NCBI GenBank assembly: GCA_002401955.1
Contig: NVUQ01000086.1
Span: 1-56,614 of the forward strand
From: Flavobacteriales bacterium
GTDB taxonomy: Bacteria > Bacteroidota > Bacteroidia > Flavobacteriales_E > Vicingaceae
DNA: 56,614 nucleotides
Direction: 5' to 3'
Position 1 is the stretch's first letter. Each line of letters starts with the position of its first letter. This document shows positions 1-9,534 of the stretch, piece by piece. The notes under the pieces were generated by a model, which was given only the letters and a program-made list of their open reading frames with translations, did no database searches and was not told the origin of the DNA. A program made the position numbers and the translations under genes.

Positions 1-1845
1 TGTAACGCCAAAAGCTTGAGGCATGAACTCTATATGTGTAGTGACAAAGGCAATGATAGCATAAGGGTTATTTTGACGTATGATTTTAGCGATATCAAGT
101 CCCTTCTTATCTTCACCTTTAATTTCAACCTCTTTAATTATCATCTCATAATCTATCATTAAGAACTTGTCTGACTTTTTTTCTACTTTAAACGTAAAAC
201 TAAATGGTCCTTTTTTAAAAAAAGTGTTTAATTGTTTTAATAAAGTAAAGTCCAAGTCTAGTTCTAATATTATTTTATGTTTCTTATTAATAGCTTCATA
301 AGTAATAATTCTTTCGTTTTTATTAATCACTTTCGGAAATGGATGAACTTTTCCAATCAAATGTTTTACAGGTAGATAATTCCTGTCTTTAACTTTTGTA
401 ACACTAGAAGTTCTTTGTTCAACATTACATTCTAAAACAGAATTTAAAGACGTTATAGAGTGTTTTAAACTATCAATATTATACGAATCATATTTTTTTG
501 CAATTAACTTTTTTAAATTATTATTTAAATCCTCTTTATTGTAATAATTAAGAGCAATAACCTTACGGTTAGACAAACCATTTTTATTCATCATTATTTT
601 ACCTACTAACCTATTGTTATTAAGTTTTAACTCAGAATAAGTTGAATCAGTATTAAACCTGTAATCAATTTTTTCTATCTGATAAAATACACCTTCCTCT
701 TTATTAATTATAAAAATATTTCTACCCTGTGTATGTATGCTTGGATTTGAATATTCACAGTATTTATCTGTGGCATCAAATAGCATCCACCCATCATTTT
801 TTTTCACAACACAAACTACATGGTTTGCACTAGCTATATTTGGGAAATTCAACTCTAACCTATGGCTTAAGCTTGAGGATAAAGCCATATTAGCTTCTAT
901 ACCTCTATACATTAAAGCTTTAACTAATAAATTAGACATATCCTTACAATCTCCTTGTCTATTTGATAAAATATCGTTGACGTTTCTCGGAACAAAAGCA
1001 TTAACACCATCTTCTATAGCTAAATATCTAATTTTTTCTTGAACAAATTTTAATAACTTTTTTTCTACTGATTCATTATCATTAACGTCTCTTAATAAAG
1101 AATCTATTTCGTGTTTAGAATTATCATTCAATTCCCCAGTACTTTCAACCAGTTTATAATACCAATCATTAAGTGATTTTTGCGGATTATCATTATCACT
1201 AATTTGAATTCTAACAACTTGAGATTTATAGTTGGAAAAAAGATAAGATGATTTGTTAGTCTTTAAATCAACAATAGCTGTTTGTGACTTTTCACTCTGA
1301 TGAAACTTATATTTTTTGCCTATTTCTGTTTCAGAACTATCAATCTTTAAGTTTTCGATATGATAAGGTAAGTTATAAAAAACATATTTATCTTTTGGTA
1401 TACTAATTTCGTAAGTAATAGAATCACATTTATAATAGGTGTAAAAATTTAACGTAGAAACATACATTAAATCATCTCTTGTAATCCGATATTTAAGTTT
1501 AAAAGTTGTTGGTTTGGGTATATAATACTGAAGTGATTTTACTCCATCATAAAAGTTTCTTGAAGTTAATGATGTTTCAAGGAACTCTTTTTGTTTTATG
1601 TTTTTTACCTTTTTATCAAACCATTCTAGTTTTAAGTCAGTAATTTTTTCCAAACTAGTATAAGGTATCGATATTTGAGTTCCATCATTATCTGTAATTT
1701 TTCCTTCAATTATTATTTCCTCAATAATATTAGAACCTTCTAGATATATATTATGCGACTTATAAAAATATTCAATTTGACCATAAACTTTCTTACTAGA
1801 ATAAAAAGTGATAAAAAATATTAACAATAACTTTATAAAGTTCAT
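1..1845 (-). CDS. DUF3857/transglutaminase-like exported protein (3' end outside window)
   Basis: The minus-strand frame is open from an ATG at 1845 to the window edge, giving 615 codons with no stop, so the C-terminus is missing. It begins with a signal peptide of about 22 residues ending in VYGQ. A beta-rich N-terminal half resembling DUF3857 is followed by a transglutaminase-like core with a visible triad: Cys300 in GDCKDM, His342 in ANHVVC and Asp357 in LFDATD. In Bacteroidota such DUF3857-transglutaminase proteins are exported to the periplasm or outer membrane, and their substrates are mostly unknown. The intact triad suggests catalytic competence (cysteine protease, transglutaminase or related acyl transfer); which reaction it performs cannot be told. 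A strong terminator at 1881-1912 separates it from the small gene upstream, so it probably has its own promoter. Confidence 0.85.
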   Translation of the reverse strand, partial: MNFIKLLLIFFITFYSSKKVYGQIEYFYKSHNIYLEGSNIIEEIIIEGKITDNDGTQISIPYTSLEKITDLKLEWFDKKVKNIKQKEFLETSLTSRNFYDGVKSLQYYIPKPTTFKLKYRITRDDLMYVSTLNFYTYYKCDSITYEISIPKDKYVFYNLPYHIENLKIDSSETEIGKKYKFHQSEKSQTAIVDLKTNKSSYLFSNYKSQVVRIQISDNDNPQKSLNDWYYKLVESTGELNDNSKHEIDSLLRDVNDNESVEKKLLKFVQEKIRYLAIEDGVNAFVPRNVNDILSNRQGDCKDMSNLLVKALMYRGIEANMALSSSLSHRLELNFPNIASANHVVCVVKKNDGWMLFDATDKYCEYSNPSIHTQGRNIFIINKEEGVFYQIEKIDYRFNTDSTYSELKLNNNRLVGKIMMNKNGLSNRKVIALNYYNKEDLNNNLKKLIAKKYDSYNIDSLKHSITSLNSVLECNVEQRTSSVTKVKDRNYLPVKHLIGKVHPFPKVINKNERIITYEAINKKHKIILELDLDFTLLKQLNTFFKKGPFSFTFKVEKKSDKFLMIDYEMIIKEVEIKGEDKKGLDIAKIIRQNNPYAIIAFVTTHIEFMPQAFGVT

Positions 1846-1880
1846 TGTGTTAAAGTACAATAATAGATTTATTTAACAAT

Positions 1881-1912
1881 AAAAAAGCCGAAACAGTTGT
1901 TTCGGCTTTTTT
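1881..1912. terminator. Bidirectional intrinsic terminator
   Basis: A perfect 15-bp stem (1881-1895 with 1898-1912) has a 2-base GT loop and is A-rich on one side, T-rich on the other, so it can work in both directions. It lies just after the stop of the 70-aa minus-strand gene and just upstream of the transglutaminase-like gene. Confidence 0.85.
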
Positions 1913-1930
1913 ATTATGGTTTAAAGGTTT

Positions 1931-2143
1931 TTATTTATTTCTAACAGGTATTGGTTTAAGTATATACTTTGGTCCAAAATTTTCTACCACCCAATTCCTT
2001 AGTTCTTCAATCTCTTCTTCTAATAAATTTTGATATGCTTTAGAGAGCTCTTTCTTAAATAATACAATATCAAAACTCATTTTACTTAATACACTTTTAC
2101 TGTATGCTAACATTTTAATTGATCTATCTTTTGTTCTTTTCAT
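1931..2143 (-). CDS. Small conserved-looking protein, 70 aa, unknown function
   Basis: A 70-residue basic N-terminus (MKRTKDRS) is followed by what looks like a helical hairpin with acidic patches (LLEEEIEELRNW). There is no signal peptide and no membrane segment. The composition is protein-like, and it has its own strong terminator directly downstream, which supports a real gene. I have an impression of similar short proteins with a MLAYSKxVLxKxSFD-like core in other Bacteroidota, but no function is known to me. It sits alone between the Nramp-like gene and the transglutaminase-like gene. Confidence 0.6.
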   Translation of the reverse strand: MKRTKDRSIKMLAYSKSVLSKMSFDIVLFKKELSKAYQNLLEEEIEELRNWVVENFGPKYILKPIPVRNK

Positions 2144-2299
2144 ATTCCTTTTTCTTAACGAGTTTAAATCTACAAAATATTTTGCCTTTATCCTATTTAA
2201 TCTAATTATTAAGATTGTTTTGTAGATGATTTAGATTTGATAACGAAACTCATTTTAAGATATTGTTGGTATTATTTATCTTAACATAAATTAACAGTT

Positions 2300-3544
2300 T
2301 TAAAGATTTACACTAAGCCAAATAAAATAAATACTAAACCCTATAAGGTAAACAATGCCAACCCAACTCAATACTTTTAAAAACAGGCTTGGTTTATTTT
2401 CTTCTGGCATTGTTTTACCATGTATAACCAAATAATTTAGAATGGCTAAAATTGGCGATGTAATAAACGCTATTTTAGTAGCAAAATCTACCATTTCTTT
2501 CATATTAGTTAAAAACAATGAAAGAATAACAACCGTACCAACAACTACAATCATTAACCACATCCAATAAGTGTTATTCGGTTTTTCATATTCTTTTTTT
2601 ACTATCATACTTGTTGTTGGAGCCAATACTCTCGGAAAAGCATCTAAACATGTTAACGTAGTGCTAAACATTGTTGTAAAAGCAGCTATAGCTATTAAAT
2701 AATATGCCCAGTCTCCTAAACTGTTGGTATAAATTCCTATTAATTGTTTTGCAAAACCTCCCCCACTCGCTTCTAGCTCTATTCCTGTTCCATAAATTGT
2801 AGTAGCACCTAAACCAACAAAACACAATGCTAAAAATAAAGTACCCCAATACCCAATTTTAAAATCTAACAAAGCTGTTTTTAAAGGTATTTTTTGATTG
2901 ATTTCTTTTGATTTTTCTACCGCCCATACCGAATGCCAAACAGAAATATCTAATGGGGCTGGCATCCATCCCATTAAAGCAATTAAAAATAATACGTTAC
3001 CATTATCAGAAAATGAAAATGTTTTTAAATACATAGTATACTGCTCACTATTTCCTAAAAGAGAAAAACCAAAAGCAACTATTGTAGTAAGTGTTAATAG
3101 CACAATAATTAACTTCATCGTTTTATCTAAAAACGAAAAATCACCTATTAGCAATATTCCAAGGCAAACCAGCAATAAGCCTGCTGAAATTATCCAAGGC
3201 TCAACCATTAAACCGGTTATTTCGGATACCAATCCTGCTGTAACTACTGTTACTGCCGATTGAATAATAAACATAGTGCTTATTGTTATCCCAATAAAAA
3301 GATACAAAGCCCAATTTCCTAATGCTTGATATCCATCTAATAAACTTTTACCCGTACTTGCTGCATACCTTGGTCCTATTTCAAAAAAAGGATATTTTAA
3401 AAAATTAGCTAATAAAACTGCCCAAATCAATCCATAACCAAATTCTGCTCCAGCTCTTGTAGATTGCACTAAATGTGATACTCCTATTGCAGCACCTGCA
3501 TACAATAAACCAGGCCCTAACATTTTATACCAAGGAAGTTTCAT
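2300..3544 (-). CDS. Nramp-family (SLC11-like) transporter with non-canonical metal-site motifs
   Basis: This 414-aa integral membrane protein has about 11 hydrophobic segments and the overall Nramp layout: GPG at the N-terminus, the RAGAEFGYGL stretch after TM1 and a central TM6 with MP. Nramp proteins import Mn, Fe or other divalent metals with proton coupling. Two defining motifs are altered. The TM1 DPGN metal-binding loop reads GVSH (within AAIGVSHLVQ), and the TM6 MPH reads MPA (WMPAPLDISVW). The conserved Asp and Asn metal ligands are therefore gone, and the substrate or mechanism is probably different from classic MntH. The ATG abuts the stop of the upstream heparinase-like gene with no spacer, so the two are translationally linked. 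Fold assignment is firm, substrate unknown. Confidence 0.85.
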   Translation of the reverse strand: MKLPWYKMLGPGLLYAGAAIGVSHLVQSTRAGAEFGYGLIWAVLLANFLKYPFFEIGPRYAASTGKSLLDGYQALGNWALYLFIGITISTMFIIQSAVTVVTAGLVSEITGLMVEPWIISAGLLLVCLGILLIGDFSFLDKTMKLIIVLLTLTTIVAFGFSLLGNSEQYTMYLKTFSFSDNGNVLFLIALMGWMPAPLDISVWHSVWAVEKSKEINQKIPLKTALLDFKIGYWGTLFLALCFVGLGATTIYGTGIELEASGGGFAKQLIGIYTNSLGDWAYYLIAIAAFTTMFSTTLTCLDAFPRVLAPTTSMIVKKEYEKPNNTYWMWLMIVVVGTVVILSLFLTNMKEMVDFATKIAFITSPILAILNYLVIHGKTMPEENKPSLFLKVLSWVGIVYLIGFSIYFIWLSVNL

Positions 3545-5422
3545 TTAATCTCTTTTTTGACTAACTCCATAAATCGGAGAATACTCCTCAAATTTATTGA
3601 TGTTTACTTTATATGGTTTGTTACAATAGTCAGTAACGATAAGTTGATTATCTAAAATTGTAAATTTCCGAGTATGCTCAACTCCATAATAGTTTGCTTG
3701 AAGTGTAATGGTAAGACCTTTAATTTCAAGTACTTTACAAGTTATTTCTCGCTCTAAATAAACTAAACCAAATTCTTTATTCTGATCAATTCCTTTTACA
3801 ACTATTCCGTGGTGAGCTTTAGAGCTTCTATATTCGTTTCTTTTATCTGGAAAAGCAGAATAGGTATAAGTTCCCGGATCTTTTACCATATCTATCCCGT
3901 TTACTTGTAAATCAAACGAAAGTTTATCATTGTGCACATGCCCCCAACTGTGGTGCATTTTTTTATTTGAAATAGTGCTTATTGCTAAATAAAATTGCGC
4001 TGATTTGAACACGTAAATTCCAAACTCATCATAAGCGTAAAGTTTTATTTCATCAGTATTAATATCATTAGCAAACTTAATTTCTGTTGTTGTTGGTTTT
4101 TGAAGCTGATGCTTGGCGTTTCTAATTTGGTGCTTCTTTTTTTCTAAAGAAATTGGGGCTACTATTTTTGTGTTTTTTGAAATTTGCTCAATGATTTTTT
4201 GTTCAACAAAAGTAGTTTCTTTTCCTCCAAACAGACCAGAAAAACCAGCTAATAACGATTCATAATTTAATAATGAACTCTCAGGTAAAAACTTAAACAG
4301 CCTTCCGCTATCATTATCTCCAAATTGAGGCATTTCTCCATTTGGTTTTATAACATCTTTTATAAACTGAGCTGATTTCCCTAATAAATCAATATAATTT
4401 TTACTTAATTTTTTTCCATTTCTAAGCATTAAAGCCGTAGCATAAAGCATTGCCTCTGCACTTAAACAATGGTAAGTAGTTGAACCTTCAAAATTTCCAC
4501 CATCACTAAAAAATTGCTTTTCAAATTCTTTTTCAATTTCTTCTTCTGCAAATGCTCTCCATTCTAATGTTTCATCTTTAATTGATAAATAATTAGTCGC
4601 GAACAACAATCCCACAAGGTTAAATAAGTAATGGTTTCCTGCAGCCCCTTCTTTATGCTCTAAATGATTGTAAATAAATAAAGCATGCTGGTAAATAGCA
4701 TCTGTTAATATCAAGGTAAACTTATCATTTAAAATATTAGTTGAATCTACTTGTTTAAATATATCATAAGCAACCAACCAATTAGCTAATCTAATTCCAA
4801 CATCCATTGCACAAGCCCATTGCACTCCCATTCCTATCGGATTAGAAACAATAAAATCTATACTCTGATTTTTAAACTCTATTATTAATTCCTCTTTATT
4901 TTCAGCAGTAATTGCTGCAATTGCCATTTGTGGCAAATGCTGTAAACGCCCTAATTCCCAGCAATTTTTTATATCTACATTTTTAGATTTATCTATTATT
5001 TGATCATCAAATTGTTTGTTAGCACGAAAACTAAAACCACTTGCTACATCTAGCTGCCAATTAATAAGTTGATAACCACCCCCTATGTTTTGGGATAGGT
5101 TTTCCGAAAAAAACTGGTGTTCATCAGCAAGGTTAAGTTCTCTTGTTGAGTTTCTACTTACCCAACCACTTCCCAATAAATCAAACTCGTGTTTTAAATA
5201 ACAAGAAATTATTTCAGGGTTACTAGAAATCTTAAAATCAGTAATATTTAACAAAGAATTTACCGTATAATTAGATGCAGACCTTCTTATATCTTCTAAT
5301 GTGTAATCTATTTTTTTAGATGGAAAAATCCTCTTTAAAATTCTTTTAATAAGAATTTTAAAAGGAAGTTGTTTTGCTATTTTAAGATTACTCAAATTAA
5401 ATACTTTAAAACTTATTTTCAA
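3545..5422 (-). CDS. Heparinase II/III family protein
   Basis: This 625-aa protein has an alpha-toroid-like middle part with AAGNHYLFN, GGNFEGSTTYH and FGDNDSGR. A beta-sandwich C-terminal part follows, with the HVHNDKLSF signature typical of heparinase II/III enzymes. Family members cleave uronic-acid polysaccharides by beta-elimination; relatives inside glycan clusters are thought to act on the cell's own surface polymer. No obvious signal peptide is visible: the N-terminus is basic (KILIKRILKRIF) rather than hydrophobic. The gene begins at an ATG 118 bp from the divergently transcribed YfhO gene, and its stop touches the ATG of the Nramp-like gene. The putative catalytic His/Tyr/Asn residues look present, but I cannot name the substrate. 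Its position at the border of a glycan locus suggests polymer trimming or turnover. Confidence 0.85.
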   Translation of the reverse strand: MKISFKVFNLSNLKIAKQLPFKILIKRILKRIFPSKKIDYTLEDIRRSASNYTVNSLLNITDFKISSNPEIISCYLKHEFDLLGSGWVSRNSTRELNLADEHQFFSENLSQNIGGGYQLINWQLDVASGFSFRANKQFDDQIIDKSKNVDIKNCWELGRLQHLPQMAIAAITAENKEELIIEFKNQSIDFIVSNPIGMGVQWACAMDVGIRLANWLVAYDIFKQVDSTNILNDKFTLILTDAIYQHALFIYNHLEHKEGAAGNHYLFNLVGLLFATNYLSIKDETLEWRAFAEEEIEKEFEKQFFSDGGNFEGSTTYHCLSAEAMLYATALMLRNGKKLSKNYIDLLGKSAQFIKDVIKPNGEMPQFGDNDSGRLFKFLPESSLLNYESLLAGFSGLFGGKETTFVEQKIIEQISKNTKIVAPISLEKKKHQIRNAKHQLQKPTTTEIKFANDINTDEIKLYAYDEFGIYVFKSAQFYLAISTISNKKMHHSWGHVHNDKLSFDLQVNGIDMVKDPGTYTYSAFPDKRNEYRSSKAHHGIVVKGIDQNKEFGLVYLEREITCKVLEIKGLTITLQANYYGVEHTRKFTILDNQLIVTDYCNKPYKVNINKFEEYSPIYGVSQKRD

Positions 5423-5540
5423 TCAGACCAAAATAAACATTTTATTAAAACTTAGTATATTCTTTCTTTTTTAAGATTTGATTATCTGATAATTCATTTA
5501 AACTAATTACTTTTAGCCTACATAACAAAACACTATTTTA

Positions 5541-7976
5541 ATGAATCTTTTTCAAAATAAATATACTCAACACTTTGCAGCTATTTTTATACTATTAATT
5601 GTTGCAGGAATATATTTTTATCCTGAAACTCAAGGTAAAAAAATATTAAGTCACGATCAGGTTAGTTCTGCTGCTGCATATAAAGAGATAGGGGATTACA
5701 AAGAAAAAGGGGATAAAATTTTATGGACAAGTAGAATTTTTTCAGGAATGCCAGCATTTCAAGTCGCATACACTGTTGATCAAAACCTATTAATTTGGGT
5801 GTATAAATCAAACCTTTTACTCCCTAAAAGCTTATGGCTATCTTTTATGCTTATGTTTGGTTTTTACTTGTCATTATCCATTCTCGGATATCCTATGGGT
5901 ATTCGTTTATTAGGGGCTATTAGTTTTGCTTTATCTACTTGGTTTTTGCTATCTATCGAAGCAGGACATTCGACCAAAATGGTAACAGTTTCTTTTATAC
6001 CTCCACTTATAGCTTCAATTTTAATTAGTTATCGAGGTAAATGGTTATTAGGAGGTGTTCTAACAAGTTTGTTTTTAGGATTAGCTATTATGGCAAATCA
6101 TATTCAAATTATATATTTTTCTGTTTTCTTTATCGCAATCTTATTTTTTGTCAAACTATTTAAAGCATTTCAAGAAAAAGATATTGCAATCTTCTTTAAA
6201 AGAACACTTATACTAATAGCTTTTGGTATTTTAGGAATACTACCTAATATTACTTTATTATGGACAACCTATGATTATGGAAATTCTTCTACCAGAAACG
6301 GGAAATCAGAACTAACTAAACAAATAGATGAGAAACAAGGTTCTGGTCTAGATCTTGATTATGCTATGGCATGGAGTTATGGACAATCCGAAACTATTAA
6401 TTTACTAATACCAGGAGTGTATGGTCCTGGAGCAAGCTTAAATAAAAACTCTGAAACGTATCAAGAATTAAGAAAAAAAGGCGTTCCGAAAAATCAAATT
6501 AAAAACTATTTGAAAGGAATACCAATGTACTATGGAACTCAAAGTACTCCATCAGGCCCATCATATATGGGTGCTGGATTAATCTTTTTATTCCTATTAA
6601 TGTTTTTCCTTTATAAAGGCAATTTTAAATGGATATTACTTGGAACAATTATACTCTCCATCGTTTTTTCATGGGGTGGAGACTTTTTAATTGTTAACGA
6701 ATTTTTCTTTAATCATTTTCCACTCTTTAATAAATTTAGAACGCCATCTATGTGGCTAAGTTTAACTATGATATGTATCTCTTTTGGAGCAATGCTTAGT
6801 TTAAAAATTATTTATGAAAAGCAATATGATTCAGAAAAACTTAAAAAAGCACTTTTTATCTCAGGTGGAATTTTAGGCGGATTTTCTATCCTTACTTATC
6901 TTTTTGGAAGCTCAATGTTAGATTTTGATGGACCTTACGATGCTCAAATGACTCAAAATGGTTTTCCGATGGATTCAGTGATACAAGACAGAGTAAATCT
7001 GGTTAAAAGCGATGCCTTAAGGACTTTTGCAATTATAGCTCTTCTATTCGGAACTATTTGGGCAGTCTTAAATAACAAACTAAAAAGCTTAACCATGGCT
7101 CTCTCTATTATTTCCTTAATTGTAATTGGAGACATGTGGTTTGTAGGAAAACGTTTTTTAAATAGTGATGATTTCACTAAAGCCAAATCTTTTGAAAAAT
7201 CAATTGTCGCAACTGCAGCTGATCTTCAAATTTTAAATGACAAAGAAGTTAATTATAGAGTTTTTAACACCTCAGTTAATTCATTTAATGAACTAACCCC
7301 TTCATACTTCCATCAACATGTTGGTGGTTATAGTGCTGTTAAATTATCTCGTTATCAAGATTTAATTGAAAGGCACTTATCAAAAGGTAATATGAACGTA
7401 TTTAATATGCTTAACGCCAAATATTTCATTACAGGACAACCTGGCCAAGAAGTTGCCCAACAAAATCCAGGAGCTTATGGTTCGGTTTGGTTTGTTGATA
7501 AAATTGATTGGGCAAAAAATGCTGATGAAGAAATGGAAAAATTAACTGATTTCGACCCAAGATCAACTGTTATTATTGATAAGCGTTTTAAAGATTATAT
7601 TAGAGAATTAAAGCTATCTAATAATCCTCAAAATTCAATTAAGTTAAGCTCTTTCCATCCAGATAACATGGCATATTCATCAAATTCTACAACAGAAAAC
7701 TTTGCTGTATTCTCCGAAATTTGGTACAAAGGAAATGAAGATTGGAAAGCCTATATTGATGGAAAAGAAACTGAGTTTATTAGAGTAAATTACCTATTAA
7801 GAGGAATGAAAATTCCAGCAGGTAAGCATGAAATCACTTTTAAATTTTATCCTCAAGTTCATTACATTGGAAGTAAGATATCTTTAGCATCTTCTATACT
7901 TATTATTCTAATGTTATTAGGTTTGGTTATAATGATTGCCATGGGTAAGGATTTACCAGGAATGAAAGAGGATTAA
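5541..7976 (+). CDS. YfhO-like polytopic membrane protein
   Basis: This 811-aa protein has about 12 transmembrane segments in the first 540 residues, a long soluble region (about 540-770) and a final transmembrane helix. The N-terminal features SHDQ and an AGHSTK loop, and the C-terminal WYKGNEDWKAYIDG region, match the YfhO family. YfhO proteins of Firmicutes are GT-C-fold glycosyltransferases that use lipid-linked sugars to decorate teichoic acids; Bacteroidota members are common but little studied. A GT-C role in surface glycan assembly is an inference consistent with the flippase and sugar genes that follow. It is transcribed divergently from the heparinase-like gene and appears monocistronic, since the next gene is convergent. 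Confidence 0.8.
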   Translation: MNLFQNKYTQHFAAIFILLIVAGIYFYPETQGKKILSHDQVSSAAAYKEIGDYKEKGDKILWTSRIFSGMPAFQVAYTVDQNLLIWVYKSNLLLPKSLWLSFMLMFGFYLSLSILGYPMGIRLLGAISFALSTWFLLSIEAGHSTKMVTVSFIPPLIASILISYRGKWLLGGVLTSLFLGLAIMANHIQIIYFSVFFIAILFFVKLFKAFQEKDIAIFFKRTLILIAFGILGILPNITLLWTTYDYGNSSTRNGKSELTKQIDEKQGSGLDLDYAMAWSYGQSETINLLIPGVYGPGASLNKNSETYQELRKKGVPKNQIKNYLKGIPMYYGTQSTPSGPSYMGAGLIFLFLLMFFLYKGNFKWILLGTIILSIVFSWGGDFLIVNEFFFNHFPLFNKFRTPSMWLSLTMICISFGAMLSLKIIYEKQYDSEKLKKALFISGGILGGFSILTYLFGSSMLDFDGPYDAQMTQNGFPMDSVIQDRVNLVKSDALRTFAIIALLFGTIWAVLNNKLKSLTMALSIISLIVIGDMWFVGKRFLNSDDFTKAKSFEKSIVATAADLQILNDKEVNYRVFNTSVNSFNELTPSYFHQHVGGYSAVKLSRYQDLIERHLSKGNMNVFNMLNAKYFITGQPGQEVAQQNPGAYGSVWFVDKIDWAKNADEEMEKLTDFDPRSTVIIDKRFKDYIRELKLSNNPQNSIKLSSFHPDNMAYSSNSTTENFAVFSEIWYKGNEDWKAYIDGKETEFIRVNYLLRGMKIPAGKHEITFKFYPQVHYIGSKISLASSILIILMLLGLVIMIAMGKDLPGMKED

Positions 7977-8076
7977 TACTAAATCTTGAGTTCAATTATT
8001 TAATAATTTTACCATCACAAAAAACAGATATAGTGTATTACTTTTGAGCGATTCTTATCTCTATAATTTAATCTAC

Positions 8077-9342
8077 TTAAATTTTATACACTTTTTTTAA
8101 TATTTGTTTAAATCCAATATTAACTACGATAAAAGCAATAATAGAAACAAATACTTGACCGTATAAAGCCCCATCAATCTTATAGGTTTTTACTAAGTAC
8201 CAATAGGGAATAATTGAAACAATAAAAATGATAAGTGCCATTTTAAAATTAATCCTTATATAACCTATTGCTAATAGAAACGGTCCTTTCAAAGAAATCC
8301 AACTACGTATTCCCCATCCTAAAGTTAAAACTTGGAAATAAAACATAGAACCATCATATTTACCATCAAACAATAAATGAATCACAAATGGGACTACTAC
8401 TACAGATAGAACTCCGATAAAAAGTATAGTTGCTCCAAATATCCTGTTTGATTTTTTAAAAGCCTTTAAGATTTGGATATCGTTACTTGAATACTCTGAA
8501 TAATAGGGAGTTACAAATTGCTGAGCGGTATAAGTTACAATTCGTAACCCAACAATCAAAGTAAGCGCAAAACTATAAAAACCAAATTCTTCAGGATCAT
8601 TTACTAGATGGTTTAAAAAGAATACATCCAGATAAAGAGATAATGCATTTATAATATTTCCTGAAAAAGCAAATTTTGCCAAATTCCAATTTTTATAAAA
8701 ATGGACTTTCATAGTCTTTTTCCAACTTTTTAAAAATGAAGTTTTAAAAACTAATAGTAAAGTACTCATTAAAAAACCTATTATAATACCCAAAACAAAA
8801 CCATTAAGTCCAAACAAATAAGTTAATAATACAATAATCAATACATGAAGAAGTCTTGCTATTACCAACAATACAGATATTTTCTTAAACTCTTTAAGAG
8901 CTTGGTAATAGGCTATCAATAAATTATTTAAAGCTATCAATGGTATTGTTAAGCTATAATAAACAAATAAGTTATTAGTTAATATATCGCTAGAAATTAG
9001 TTTAAAGAAAGACAAAAGAATACTTAATAAAAGCGTTATAAAACTGAACAACAAAGTCGATTTAAAAGCAGAAGCAAAAAGTGTTTGCTTTTCATCAGCA
9101 CTCATATCTTTTTCAGAGCACAATTTTAAAATGGATGTATTAAAACCTAACCCTGCTATTATAACTCCAACGGCAGCAAAAGTTTGCAAAGATTTTATTC
9201 TTCCAAAATCATCAGCTATTAAAATCCCAGCAACAAACATTTGAGATCCAAATTCTATTAAATAAATTAAGGCAGTTGCTGAAAACAAATGAAAAAAACC
9301 CTTACGGTATATATCAGTGAGTATATTATTTAATTTTTCCAA
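8077..9342 (-). CDS. Polysaccharide flippase, Wzx/MOP superfamily
   Basis: This 421-aa, very hydrophobic protein has about 12 predicted membrane helices and the usual length for O-antigen or capsule flippases (400-480). MOP-superfamily flippases move undecaprenyl-linked repeat units from the cytoplasmic to the periplasmic leaflet. There are no sharp catalytic motifs, so the call rests on topology, composition, length and the surrounding sugar genes. A TAnnTTTG-like -7 hexamer (TACCTTTG, 9368-9361 on the minus strand) sits about 20 bp upstream of the ATG. The IS982-like element begins 37 bp further upstream, so the insertion separates this gene from the operon beyond it. No Wzy polymerase is recognised next to it. 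Confidence 0.8.
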   Translation of the reverse strand: MEKLNNILTDIYRKGFFHLFSATALIYLIEFGSQMFVAGILIADDFGRIKSLQTFAAVGVIIAGLGFNTSILKLCSEKDMSADEKQTLFASAFKSTLLFSFITLLLSILLSFFKLISSDILTNNLFVYYSLTIPLIALNNLLIAYYQALKEFKKISVLLVIARLLHVLIIVLLTYLFGLNGFVLGIIIGFLMSTLLLVFKTSFLKSWKKTMKVHFYKNWNLAKFAFSGNIINALSLYLDVFFLNHLVNDPEEFGFYSFALTLIVGLRIVTYTAQQFVTPYYSEYSSNDIQILKAFKKSNRIFGATILFIGVLSVVVVPFVIHLLFDGKYDGSMFYFQVLTLGWGIRSWISLKGPFLLAIGYIRINFKMALIIFIVSIIPYWYLVKTYKIDGALYGQVFVSIIAFIVVNIGFKQILKKVYKI

Positions 9343-9360
9343 TAAAATTTGTTATTATTA

Positions 9361-9368
9361 CAAAGGTA
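9361..9368 (-). promoter_or_regulatory. Possible -7 promoter element of the flippase gene
   Basis: Read on the minus strand, this is TACCTTTG, which fits the Bacteroidota -7 consensus TAnnTTTG. It lies 18 bp upstream of the flippase ATG at 9342. No TTG at the expected -33 position was seen, and the IS element begins shortly upstream, so the native promoter may have lost upstream sequence. Confidence 0.4.
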
Positions 9369-9404
9369 ACCTTTCTACATGTTTCTATATCTAAAAAAAC
9401 CTAC

Positions 9405-9424
9405 AAACCTGAGTTCGATTCTTA
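9405..9424 (+). repeat. Left terminal inverted repeat of the IS982-like element
   Basis: The sequence is AAACCTGAGTTCGATTCTTA. It matches the reverse complement of 10428-10447 at all but the 19th base. Confidence 0.85.
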
Positions 9425-9534
9425 ACTCAAAGGTTATCAGATATTTATGTTATAACATTTCTTTTAAAAAGTTGGTGAATTGCTAATAAAATCCGACATT
9501 AATGGTTGTAATCATTTAATAAACAGACATTTAC

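Noticed and set aside
737..1042. 101-aa plus-strand frame
   Set aside because: It is the opposite strand of the transglutaminase-like gene, which has triad and signal peptide.
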